From assembly GCF_007183175.1 (NCBI RefSeq), contig NZ_AP019807.1, positions 995,001-1,059,000 of the forward strand: DNA of 64,000 nucleotides, in the 5' to 3' direction. The stretch's first letter is position 1; every line of letters begins with the position of its first letter. Origin of the DNA: Microbulbifer sp. GL-2 (GTDB taxonomy: Bacteria > Pseudomonadota > Gammaproteobacteria > Pseudomonadales > Cellvibrionaceae). The notes under the pieces were generated by a model that was not told where the DNA came from, did no database searches, and was given only the letters and a program-made list of their open reading frames with translations. A program made the translations under genes and the position numbers. Of this stretch, positions 43,617 through 51,815 are shown piece after piece.

Positions 43617-46226
43617 ATGCTTGAAGTCCCCCGGTGGCGTCGCCTTGCGCTGGCGATCGCTAATCACTCCCAAGCCCGCACACTTGCCCTCGGCCTGATC
43701 GCCGCACAGCCCCTGTGGGCGCAGGCAAACCAATATGAAGTTGTTGAAGACCCAAATTACAATCCGTATTTGTACCTCGACTGGCTACCTCGCTCAGAGC
43801 TGACTCCAGAGGAGAGAGCCAGGATACCGGTTATTTGCTCGGGGGCTTTTGTCGCTCCTCCGCGGAACTACCCGGATGCAAACCTGTCTCCTGAAGACGC
43901 CCCCCTGCGTGCCACCGCCGAACAGTCCAAGATACTTGACGATGGCACCGCAGAGCTGGTTGGCAATGTACATATCACTCAAGGCTACCGCCAGCTATTT
44001 GCCGATCGAGTCGATCTCAATCAGCAGGAACATACCGCCTATCTAAGTGGCGCCGTCGAACTGCGCGAGCCCAGCCTGTTAGTTCGTGGAGCTTCAGCCG
44101 AAGTCCACACCGACAGTGAAACGGCCTCTATTGAAGATGCTACTTACGTCATTCACGATGAATATATCCATGGGGATGCGGCCTATGTAGCCCGCCAAAC
44201 CAGTGGCGAACTCACTATTACGGACGGCACCTATACCCGCTGTGAGCCGGGGCGGGAGTTCTGGCAACTAACAGGTAGCGAAATCAATATTGATGAAGTG
44301 GAAAGCCAAGGCGTAGCCCGGAATGTACGCCTGGAAATCCTGGGTGTTCCAGTTTTCTACGCCCCCTATTTTCGTTTCCCGGTCGGCGATGCCCGCATGT
44401 CGGGATTCCTCTTTCCCTCAGTGAGTAACAGCGATAAAAACGGTTGGGACCTGGCCATTCCTTACTACTGGAATATCGCACCACAGATGGATGCGACCAT
44501 CACCCCACGTTATATCCAGTACCGGGGCAATGGCCTGGAGGTGGAATTTCGCCATCTGAGCCCTGTATTTAATACCAGACTACGCCTAGCTGACCTGCCA
44601 AATGACAAGGGCGGCAACGATGATCTGTCCCGCAAACTTATCGACCGCGGCTTCCCCGAGGACCTGGTGCTACCCAACAAAGGCAAGGACCGCTGGCTGG
44701 TGAATCTTGACCAGGAAGGCGGCTACAGTGGCAGTATCTGGCGCACTGATATCGACTTTACAAAAGTCAGTGATGCGGACTATTTCCGAGATTTAAGCAC
44801 AGCCAATCTGGGGATAAACGCAGAAACCAGTGTAAGCCAAGCAGCCCAAGGCAGCTTGAGCACAGAAAACTGGAGATTCACTTTACGCGCCCAGGACTAT
44901 CAGGTGCTGCAAAACGATGCCTTTGACCAGTTCGCCCAACTTCCCCGCCTGGATGTGGACGGAAACTATCGCTGGGGAGATTGGCTGCTCTCTATGCAAA
45001 ACGAAGCTGTAGCATGGAGACATCAGGATACCCAGACGATTACCTTCATCGCCGATACAGATGACCCTGACAGCGTAACCACACTTGAAAATAACTTCAT
45101 TACTGCAGAAAGATTGCGTCTAGATTACGAACTTTATTGGGATAAACAGTGGCTATGGGGCTATTTCAAACCAGGCATCGCCGGCCGCTACTTGGGTTAC
45201 CAAGTAAGTGATTTGTTTCTGCCCGAAGGAGCCAATGATACACCCGATGCAGCCGCCGCCCAGTTCACCCTAGATACGGGACTCTATTTTGAACGCGATA
45301 GCTTCATTTTTAACCGCGATTTTATCCACACCTTGGAGCCCCGCCTGTTTACGTTGATTAGTAGCAACGCCAATCAGGATGGCTTTTTCGATATCAGTGA
45401 AGATGAAATTTTTGACTATCAAGTCCCTGTCAATGCGAGAAGCAATAATCTGCTCTATGATACCTCACTATTTACCTTCAGTTACGACCAGCTTTTCCGC
45501 GACAGCCGTTTTGCAGGCAGTGACCGTATAGATGATGCAAGTCGAGTCGCTCTAGGTCTCACTACCCGATTCATTGATCCAATCAGTGGGCGAGACTTGT
45601 TCTCCGCCAGCATTGGCCAGGCCTATTATTCCAGCGACTCACAAATTGGGTTAACAGAGTTAATCGAGGAGACACCCCGCTCTGAACTCGCTGCCCGACT
45701 GGAGAGTCGCCCGATACAGTCCCTGCGTATCGGCAGTGAGTTTGTTTACGACGACACAGAGCACAATGTTAATCGAGGCAACTTCAGCCTGCGTTACTTT
45801 GACGAAGATGCCAGAATCTTCAACCTCAGCTATTACTATGAGCGAGATGACGCGTTGCTTTACCCCAAAGAGGAAGGCAATGATGACGACTCCTCTACCC
45901 GACAGCTCAACAGCTCTATGGTCCTGCCCATTACTGCCCACGCCTCTATAATGGCAGGCGCCGCCTATGATTTAACCCTGGATCGGGAACTGCAATACCT
46001 GGCAGGTATCGAATATGATGATTGCTGCTATCGTGCGCGCTTGGTATGGAGCCGCACCTTGGACAATGACTTGGCCGGGGTTGTCGCAGCTGAAGACTTG
46101 GAGTATGAGCAAGGTATCTTCCTTGAGGTGCAACTTAAAGGTCTGGCCGGGTTCGGATCGACCGTAACCCAGATGCTGACCAAGGGCATTGCAAACTTTG
46201 ATCAGAGAGAAAAGCTGAAACCGTGA
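43617..46226 (+). CDS. lptD: LPS-assembly outer-membrane protein LptD
   Basis: Outer-membrane beta-barrel that inserts LPS together with LptE. A signal peptide (about residues 1-36) ends at LWAQA. The N-terminal jellyroll (about 95-220) precedes a long barrel. The four conserved cysteines are placed as expected: Cys74 and Cys209 in the periplasmic part, and the pair Cys803-Cys804 near the C-terminus, forming the disulfides needed for maturation (DsbD is also in the window). The length is 869 residues from ATG 43617; a TTG directly upstream is less likely. Overlaps surA by one base. Confidence 0.95.
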   Translation: MLEVPRWRRLALAIANHSQARTLALGLIAAQPLWAQANQYEVVEDPNYNPYLYLDWLPRSELTPEERARIPVICSGAFVAPPRNYPDANLSPEDAPLRATAEQSKILDDGTAELVGNVHITQGYRQLFADRVDLNQQEHTAYLSGAVELREPSLLVRGASAEVHTDSETASIEDATYVIHDEYIHGDAAYVARQTSGELTITDGTYTRCEPGREFWQLTGSEINIDEVESQGVARNVRLEILGVPVFYAPYFRFPVGDARMSGFLFPSVSNSDKNGWDLAIPYYWNIAPQMDATITPRYIQYRGNGLEVEFRHLSPVFNTRLRLADLPNDKGGNDDLSRKLIDRGFPEDLVLPNKGKDRWLVNLDQEGGYSGSIWRTDIDFTKVSDADYFRDLSTANLGINAETSVSQAAQGSLSTENWRFTLRAQDYQVLQNDAFDQFAQLPRLDVDGNYRWGDWLLSMQNEAVAWRHQDTQTITFIADTDDPDSVTTLENNFITAERLRLDYELYWDKQWLWGYFKPGIAGRYLGYQVSDLFLPEGANDTPDAAAAQFTLDTGLYFERDSFIFNRDFIHTLEPRLFTLISSNANQDGFFDISEDEIFDYQVPVNARSNNLLYDTSLFTFSYDQLFRDSRFAGSDRIDDASRVALGLTTRFIDPISGRDLFSASIGQAYYSSDSQIGLTELIEETPRSELAARLESRPIQSLRIGSEFVYDDTEHNVNRGNFSLRYFDEDARIFNLSYYYERDDALLYPKEEGNDDDSSTRQLNSSMVLPITAHASIMAGAAYDLTLDRELQYLAGIEYDDCCYRARLVWSRTLDNDLAGVVAAEDLEYEQGIFLEVQLKGLAGFGSTVTQMLTKGIANFDQREKLKP

Positions 46227-47566
46227 TGAGAATAATGCAGAAATTTGCGCCGAAAATAAGCCTGTCATCCGTTCTGGCTGCCTGCGCCCTGATCGCCGGC
46301 ACTGTTACAGCACAAGTGCAAACCCTGGACAGGGTGGTCGCTGTTGTGGATGAAGATGTGGTAATGGCCAGTGAGCTGTCCCAGCGCATGAACACCATCG
46401 CCAGCCAGATCCAGGCACAACAGGTTCAGGCACCCCCTATCGACGTTTTACGCCGCCAGGTTCTCGAGCAGCTGATTATCGAGCGACTGCAGCTACAGAT
46501 GGCGTCCCGCGCAGGCGTGACAATCTCAGAATCCGAACTCGACCAGGCTATCGCACGGGTTCAACAAAATGCCAGTGTCAGCCCTGAAGAGTTTCGCCAA
46601 CGCCTCCGCGCCGACGGTATGACCCTGAAAAGCTTCCGCCAGCAAATCCGCCAGGAGTTGATGATTCGCCGTGTAGAGCAAGGCAGTGTCAACCGTAGAA
46701 TCCAAATTACCGACCAGGACATCGACAACTTCCTTCGCTCCAAAGAGGGCGAGTTCTGGAAGTCCCCGCAGTACGAGCTCGGCCATATCCTGATTCCAAT
46801 CAGCTCCAGTGCTCCCGCCAGTGAAGTAACCCAAGCTCGTGAAAAAGCGGAGGAACTGGTACAACAAACTCGAGAAGGTGCCGATTTCCGCCGCCTGGCA
46901 ATTGCCAACTCTGCGGGACAAAACGCCCTGGCCGGTGGTGACTTAGGCTGGCGCAAGACCGTGGAGCTGCCGACATTGTTTGCTGATGCCCTCAATGGCC
47001 TGAAGGTTGGGGATGTGACTGAACCTTTCCGCAGCGATGCGGGCTTCCACCTACTCAAGATTCACGCCCAGAAAGGGGCCAGTGAGCAATTGGTGGAACA
47101 GACCAAAGTCCGCCATATTCTACTCAAGCCCTCTGCCATACTCACTGACGATGAAGCCTACAATAAATTAATCGCTATGCGTGACGAGGCGATGACCAGT
47201 GACAATTTTGCCGAGCTGGCCAGGGAGAACTCAGAAGATATTGGCTCCATGCTTTCTGGGGGTGATCTCGGTTGGTCCATGCCCGGCCAGTTTGTGCCGG
47301 AGTTTACCCAGGCTATGGACACCACCAATATCGGTGAAATCAGCCTGCCGTTCCGTAGCCAGTTTGGTTGGCACATCTTGAAAGTAGAAAACCGGCGCAA
47401 GCAGGATATGACAGACCAATATATCCGCAACCAGGCCGCCAACCTGCTGCGCAACCGTCGTTACGAAGAGGAAAAGCAGAATTGGCGTCGTGAAATTCGT
47501 GACCAGGCCTATGTTGAAATCAAGCTTCAGGACGGAGACAAGGACCCGACCGAAGAAGAGCAGTAA
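46226..47566 (+). CDS. surA: Periplasmic peptidyl-prolyl isomerase and chaperone SurA
   Basis: Chaperone carrying outer-membrane proteins, including LptD, through the periplasm. A signal peptide ends around residue 30. The N-terminal chaperone region opens with LDRVVAVVDEDVVMASEL. Two parvulin domains follow (about 178-285 and 290-390), each with the QYELGHIL or KVRHILLKP start and GGDLGW near its end. It is 446 residues long. The ATG shares its A with the lptD stop (TGATG); a GTG 3 bp upstream is the alternative. Ends at a good terminator. Confidence 0.95.
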   Translation: MRIMQKFAPKISLSSVLAACALIAGTVTAQVQTLDRVVAVVDEDVVMASELSQRMNTIASQIQAQQVQAPPIDVLRRQVLEQLIIERLQLQMASRAGVTISESELDQAIARVQQNASVSPEEFRQRLRADGMTLKSFRQQIRQELMIRRVEQGSVNRRIQITDQDIDNFLRSKEGEFWKSPQYELGHILIPISSSAPASEVTQAREKAEELVQQTREGADFRRLAIANSAGQNALAGGDLGWRKTVELPTLFADALNGLKVGDVTEPFRSDAGFHLLKIHAQKGASEQLVEQTKVRHILLKPSAILTDDEAYNKLIAMRDEAMTSDNFAELARENSEDIGSMLSGGDLGWSMPGQFVPEFTQAMDTTNIGEISLPFRSQFGWHILKVENRRKQDMTDQYIRNQAANLLRNRRYEEEKQNWRREIRDQAYVEIKLQDGDKDPTEEEQ

Positions 47567-47593
47567 TAGGAATAGCCGCCCTTCGAGAATCCC

Positions 47594-47622
47594 AAAACCG
47601 GGCCCCAGAGCCCGGTTTTTTT
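47594..47622 (+). terminator. Intrinsic terminator after surA
   Basis: Stem AAAACCGGGC/GCCCGGTTTT with a 6-nt loop, running into seven T residues, 28 bp after the surA stop and 26 bp before pdxA. pdxA may therefore need its own promoter or read-through. Confidence 0.9.
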
Positions 47623-47647
47623 ATTGATCAGTCAAGTTGGCCTCAAA

Positions 47648-48625
47648 ATGATACCGAGAATCGCTTTGACACCTGGTGAGCCCGCGGGTATTGGCCCGGA
47701 GTTAGTGGTTAAAGTCGCCCAGCAGGGTAGCAGCGCCCAAATAGTGGCCATCGCCGATCCCGCCTTGTTACACCAAGCCGCCGCTGCGTCACAGCTCCCC
47801 CTGAAACTACTCCCCTTTTCCCCTAGCTCAGCGTCATTAGCCACCCCACCCGGCTGTCTCTATATCGTTGAGGTTGCGATGGCTTGCGGAGCAAAAGCAG
47901 GTTATTTGGATACTGCTAATGCTCCCTATGTTTTGAATACCTTGGAGGCTGCAGCACAGGGGTGCCTGTCTGGAACATTTGACGCCCTGGTAACCGGCCC
48001 TGTGCATAAGGGGGTGATAAACGATGCAGGTATCCCCTTTAGCGGGCATACAGAGTTTTTTGCCGATCAGGCCGGCGTTGAGCGGGTTGTCATGATGCTC
48101 GCGGCAGAAGAACTTCGGGTAGCGCTTGTTACTACACACCTCCCCCTAAAAGAGGTCAGCGCCACCATCACGGAAAAGCGCCTGGAGCAGACCATTCAAA
48201 TACTGCATGAAAGCTTGACTGACCAGTTCCAAATAGAGTCACCCCGTATAGGGGTATGTGGATTGAATCCCCACGCTGGTGAAGGGGGCCACCTGGGCCG
48301 GGAGGAAATTGAGGTGATAGAACCTTCCCTGAACAAGTTACGTGCGAAGGGTATACAGCTTATCGGCCCCCTGCCAGCCGACACGCTCTTCACCCCTCCC
48401 CAGCTGGCTCATTGTGATGCGGTACTGGCCATGTATCACGATCAGGGGTTACCGGTGTTAAAATTCAAAGGATTCGGCAAAGCCGTCAATATTACCTTAG
48501 GGCTTCCCTTTATTCGTACCTCTGTCGATCACGGTACAGCGCTGGATCTCGCAGGAACCGGCCATGCCAGCACTGGTAGCCTGGAAGCAGCCCTGACACA
48601 GGCTATTAAATTGGCACAGCGATAA
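47648..48625 (+). CDS. pdxA: 4-hydroxythreonine-4-phosphate dehydrogenase
   Basis: NAD enzyme of the DXP-dependent vitamin B6 pathway. N-terminus PRIALTPGEPAGIGPELVV; metal-ligand histidines in SGHTEFFAD, AMYHDQGLPVLK and RTSVDHGTALD. It is 325 residues from ATG 47648; an upstream TTG at 47624 would overlap the terminator and is unlikely. The RBS is poor. Follows surA and precedes rsmA in the conserved order. Confidence 0.95.
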   Translation: MIPRIALTPGEPAGIGPELVVKVAQQGSSAQIVAIADPALLHQAAAASQLPLKLLPFSPSSASLATPPGCLYIVEVAMACGAKAGYLDTANAPYVLNTLEAAAQGCLSGTFDALVTGPVHKGVINDAGIPFSGHTEFFADQAGVERVVMMLAAEELRVALVTTHLPLKEVSATITEKRLEQTIQILHESLTDQFQIESPRIGVCGLNPHAGEGGHLGREEIEVIEPSLNKLRAKGIQLIGPLPADTLFTPPQLAHCDAVLAMYHDQGLPVLKFKGFGKAVNITLGLPFIRTSVDHGTALDLAGTGHASTGSLEAALTQAIKLAQR

Positions 48626-48698
48626 GACACCCGGCAATGCTTACACAGCAGATACTCTCTGATCGCGCCTATCAACTGATTAAAAGATAGATTATTTA

Positions 48699-49496
48699 AT
48701 GGACAGTTTTTTTCAACACAAGGCCCGCAAGCGCTTCGGCCAAAATTTTTTGGTTGATGAAAATATCATCGAACGCATAGTGCGTGCCGTGGCCCCCAAA
48801 GAATTTGACAAGCTCGTTGAAATTGGCCCTGGACAGGGAGCCATTACAGAGCTGCTCCTCCAACGCTGCCCGAGCCTCACCTCCGTTGAGCTGGACCGCG
48901 ACTTGATCCCCCTACTGCAATTTAAATTCAGGGACTACCCTGATTTTAAAATTATTGAGCAGGATGCCCTCAAGTTTAACTTTGGAGAGTTTGCTGCGGA
49001 ATCACCACTGCGTATCGTCGGCAATCTGCCTTACAACATTTCAACGCCGCTTCTTTTCCATCTACTCAGCTTTAAAGGCAAGGTGCAGGACATGCATTTT
49101 ATGCTGCAAAAGGAAGTGGTCGATCGCCTGAGTGCTACTCCAGGTAACAAGTCCTTTGGACGCTTAAGTGTCATGGTTCAGTATCATTGTCGCGTACAGG
49201 GGCTATTTCCTGTCCCCCCGCAGTCTTTCCAGCCAGCCCCCAAGGTAGAGTCCGCAATTGTGCGACTTACCCCCTATGGAAAACTTCCGTTCCTTGCCGA
49301 GGATGAAAAACTACTGGAGCGAATCGTTAATGTAGCCTTTCAGCAGCGACGCAAGACATTGCGCAATGCGTTAAAGCCTCTGTTCCCTGAACTAGATATA
49401 AACCTACTACCCGTTGATGCCAGCCGCCGCCCGGAAACCCTCAGTGTGGAGGAGTTTGTCCAGTTGGCAAATTACTGCCATCACCTCGAACAGTAA
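48699..49496 (+). CDS. rsmA: 16S rRNA (adenine1518/1519-N6)-dimethyltransferase
   Basis: KsgA enzyme dimethylating two adenines in helix 45 of 16S rRNA. N-terminus KARKRFGQNFLVDENII; SAM motif VEIGPGQGAITELLL; catalytic NLPYNISTPLLFHLL; C-terminal helical domain with FQQRRKTLRNALKPLF. It is 265 residues long. Lies 73 bp after pdxA. apaG, which normally follows, is absent; apaH begins 33 bp downstream. Confidence 0.97.
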   Translation: MDSFFQHKARKRFGQNFLVDENIIERIVRAVAPKEFDKLVEIGPGQGAITELLLQRCPSLTSVELDRDLIPLLQFKFRDYPDFKIIEQDALKFNFGEFAAESPLRIVGNLPYNISTPLLFHLLSFKGKVQDMHFMLQKEVVDRLSATPGNKSFGRLSVMVQYHCRVQGLFPVPPQSFQPAPKVESAIVRLTPYGKLPFLAEDEKLLERIVNVAFQQRRKTLRNALKPLFPELDINLLPVDASRRPETLSVEEFVQLANYCHHLEQ

Positions 49497-49529
49497 TAGA
49501 AATAATAAGCCGATTTAGGGGAGAGGAAT

Positions 49530-50342
49530 TTGGCCACGTATGCCATCGGTGATATTCAGGGCTGCCTTGAGCCTCTTCAGCGGCTGCTCAAGAAAATTCA
49601 ATTCCGCTTTGATCGTGATCAACTATGGCTCGCCGGAGACCTGGTTCATCGCGGTGACGACAGCCTGGGCACTCTGCGCTTTTTATATAAGCACCGCCAC
49701 CAGGTCACCGCCGTTCTCGGCAACCACGACCTGCACCTCTTGGCACTAGCCCATGGGGCTAAACATCTCTCGGAGAAAGAAAATGACCTGGCCAGAATCC
49801 TTACGGCCAGGGATGCAGACCAGTTACTGAGTTGGCTTCAAGGCCTCCCCCTCCTGGTACATAAAGGGGGATACACTATGGTGCATGCAGGCATCCCCCC
49901 TATTTGGAATGTTACCAAGGCACAGGAGTTGGCTCGCGAAGTTGAGCATGCACTTGCTGACGAGGCTATGGCAAAAGCTTATTTTTTTGGGATGTATGGC
50001 AATGAACCCCACTGCTGGAACGACCACCTTATCGGTATTGAAAGGCTGCGCTCAATAACCAACTACTTCACACGTATGCGTTTCTGTAAAGCAGATGGTA
50101 CACTCGACCTGGTCACCAAACGAGGCCCTCAAGCTGCCCATGCTGATTACAAACCCTGGTTCAGTTTTGCCAATAGAAAAACAAAAAATGACAAAATAAT
50201 ATTTGGCCACTGGGCCGCCCTGGAAGGTCGCGCAGACACAAAAAATATATATGCACTAGATACAGGATGTGTCTGGGGTGGTTATCTTACTGCACTGCGC
50301 TTGAATGATGAGGAATTTTTTTGTTTAGATTGCAGCCTGTAA
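49530..50342 (+). CDS. apaH: Symmetrical bis(5'-nucleosyl)-tetraphosphatase
   Basis: Metallophosphatase splitting Ap4A into two ADP. Metal motifs are YAIGDIQGCLEPL (GD), LWLAGDLVHRG (GD..RG) and VLGNHDLHLLA (GNHD), and later VHAGIPP and FGHWAALEG. It is 270 residues long. TTG start, supported by GGGGAG 6 nt upstream and by the conserved MATYAIGDIQG N-terminus. Ends at a terminator with an 11-bp stem. Confidence 0.95.
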   Translation: MATYAIGDIQGCLEPLQRLLKKIQFRFDRDQLWLAGDLVHRGDDSLGTLRFLYKHRHQVTAVLGNHDLHLLALAHGAKHLSEKENDLARILTARDADQLLSWLQGLPLLVHKGGYTMVHAGIPPIWNVTKAQELAREVEHALADEAMAKAYFFGMYGNEPHCWNDHLIGIERLRSITNYFTRMRFCKADGTLDLVTKRGPQAAHADYKPWFSFANRKTKNDKIIFGHWAALEGRADTKNIYALDTGCVWGGYLTALRLNDEEFFCLDCSL

Positions 50343-50377
50343 GCAATTAATAGTTATTCCAATAAAATCACAAACAT

Positions 50378-50422
50378 AGCTTAATTGGTCAATGTCAATA
50401 TAGTTTTCCAATTAAGCTTTTT
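50378..50422 (+). terminator. Intrinsic terminator after apaH
   Basis: A perfect 11-bp stem, AGCTTAATTGG with CCAATTAAGCT, 19-nt loop and TTTTT, 36 bp after the apaH stop. Lies between convergent apaH and galE, and may act on both. Confidence 0.75.
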
Positions 50423-50433
50423 AGTGAGAGTGG

Positions 50434-51462
50434 TTATTCCCCAGTGTATCCTTTAGGATTCCGGGATTGCCAACGCCAGGCATCTTCAACCATTCGCGTT
50501 AGGTCATACGTCGCGCTCCAGCCTAGTTCTTTTTCTGCCAATGCCGGATCGGCATAGCACTCTGCAATATCCCCAGGCCTTCGCGGTACTATCTTATAAG
50601 GAATTTTTCTGCCACTAACCTTTTCAAAGGCATGCACAACCTCAAACACAGAACTTCCCTGCCCTGTACCCAGGTTATAGGTATAACACCCCTCTTTTGT
50701 TTCCTGTTTACCAAGTAACTTAAGGGCTGCCAAGTGTCCCAGGGCAAGGTCGACCACGTGAATATAATCCCGCACACCTGTTCCGTCGGCCGTCTCGTAG
50801 TCATCTCCAAAAATCTGCAAATAAGGGTGACACCCAACTGCGACCTGGGAAATAAATGGCAGTAAGTTATTCGGTATTCCGCGGGGAGCCTCACCAATTC
50901 TCCCACTCTTATGGGCACCAATAGGATTAAAATAGCGCAACAGGCTCACTTTCCATTGGCTTCTGGGAACTGCACAAATATCGCGTAAAATCTCTTCAAC
51001 AATCAACTTGCTTGCGCCATAAGGGTTAGTAGCTCCGGTTGCGCAACTTTCCCTAATAGGAACAGTATCGGGATAACCATAGACCGTGGCAGACGAACTG
51101 AAGATCATTTGAAATACGCCAAACTCCTCCATCACCTCAATAAGAGCCAGGGTTCCGGCCACATTATTTTGATAGTAACGCAATGGCTGCTCAACAGATT
51201 CTCCCACTGCTTTCAAACCAGCAAAATGGATTACGGCTTCAATATCATGCTCATAGAAAATCTTACGAAGCCCCTCCTGATCACTAATGTCATAGTCATA
51301 AAATGGTAGTTTTTTCCCAGAAATAACCTCAACACGGTTTAGGGCTTCCTGGCTACTATTCAAAAAATTATCTACAACAATCGGTTGAAGGCCCGCCTCA
51401 AATAATTCCACGCACATATGACTGCCAATATAACCCGCTCCGCCAGTCACTAGAATCGCCAT
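50434..51462 (-). CDS. galE: UDP-glucose 4-epimerase
   Basis: NAD-dependent SDR epimerase giving UDP-galactose for surface polysaccharides. Rossmann motif LVTGGAGYIGSHMCVEL; catalytic Ser in FSSSATVYG and Tyr-x3-Lys in NPYGASKLIVE. It is 342 residues long. AAAGGAG lies 6 nt before the ATG. Not part of a gal operon or polysaccharide locus here: convergent with apaH and divergent from prkA. Confidence 0.93.
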   Translation of the reverse strand: MAILVTGGAGYIGSHMCVELFEAGLQPIVVDNFLNSSQEALNRVEVISGKKLPFYDYDISDQEGLRKIFYEHDIEAVIHFAGLKAVGESVEQPLRYYQNNVAGTLALIEVMEEFGVFQMIFSSSATVYGYPDTVPIRESCATGATNPYGASKLIVEEILRDICAVPRSQWKVSLLRYFNPIGAHKSGRIGEAPRGIPNNLLPFISQVAVGCHPYLQIFGDDYETADGTGVRDYIHVVDLALGHLAALKLLGKQETKEGCYTYNLGTGQGSSVFEVVHAFEKVSGRKIPYKIVPRRPGDIAECYADPALAEKELGWSATYDLTRMVEDAWRWQSRNPKGYTGE

Positions 51463-51815
51463 GATGGCTCCTTTGACCTTTGAGTACTTCAGAGAAAATA
51501 TAAGTAAAACCTAAAACTGCCGTTCTATTCAACCATTCTGGGGGACATTACCATACCATGAGCAGACTGAAAGCTATGCTGGAAAAGCTGGGGACAATTC
51601 CGCGTGTCCCTTGGAAGAACAAGGATAGTAACGGCAATAATCAAAAGCGTTTAATGCCGGACTTATCTCAAACATGGCAACCGCTGCGCCACTGCCACAT
51701 ATTGACCAGCACAATGTGAACAGACGGTACAGCCTCAGAAACAACCAGTGCACTGATTCCAATTGATAAGCAGGACGCTGAGCTCTGCCTACTAGGCAAC
51801 AGGGAGGTCAATACC
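51463..51815. other. Intergenic region between galE and prkA
   Basis: 353 bp. The one notable item is a small plus-strand frame at 51558-51719 (53 codons) with GGGGGA 12 nt before its ATG, which is too far for a good RBS. CTATGCT at 51573-51579 resembles a stress-sigma -10 element. prkA's own RBS, AGGGAGG, is at the right end. Confidence 0.4.
51558..51719 (+). CDS. Possible small protein upstream of prkA
   Basis: A 53-residue frame beginning MSRLKAMLEKLG, basic overall, with a possible amphipathic N-terminal helix. Not recognised. The gap upstream of prkA is otherwise empty, but Shine-Dalgarno spacing is poor. It may be chance. Confidence 0.2.
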   Translation: MSRLKAMLEKLGTIPRVPWKNKDSNGNNQKRLMPDLSQTWQPLRHCHILTSTM

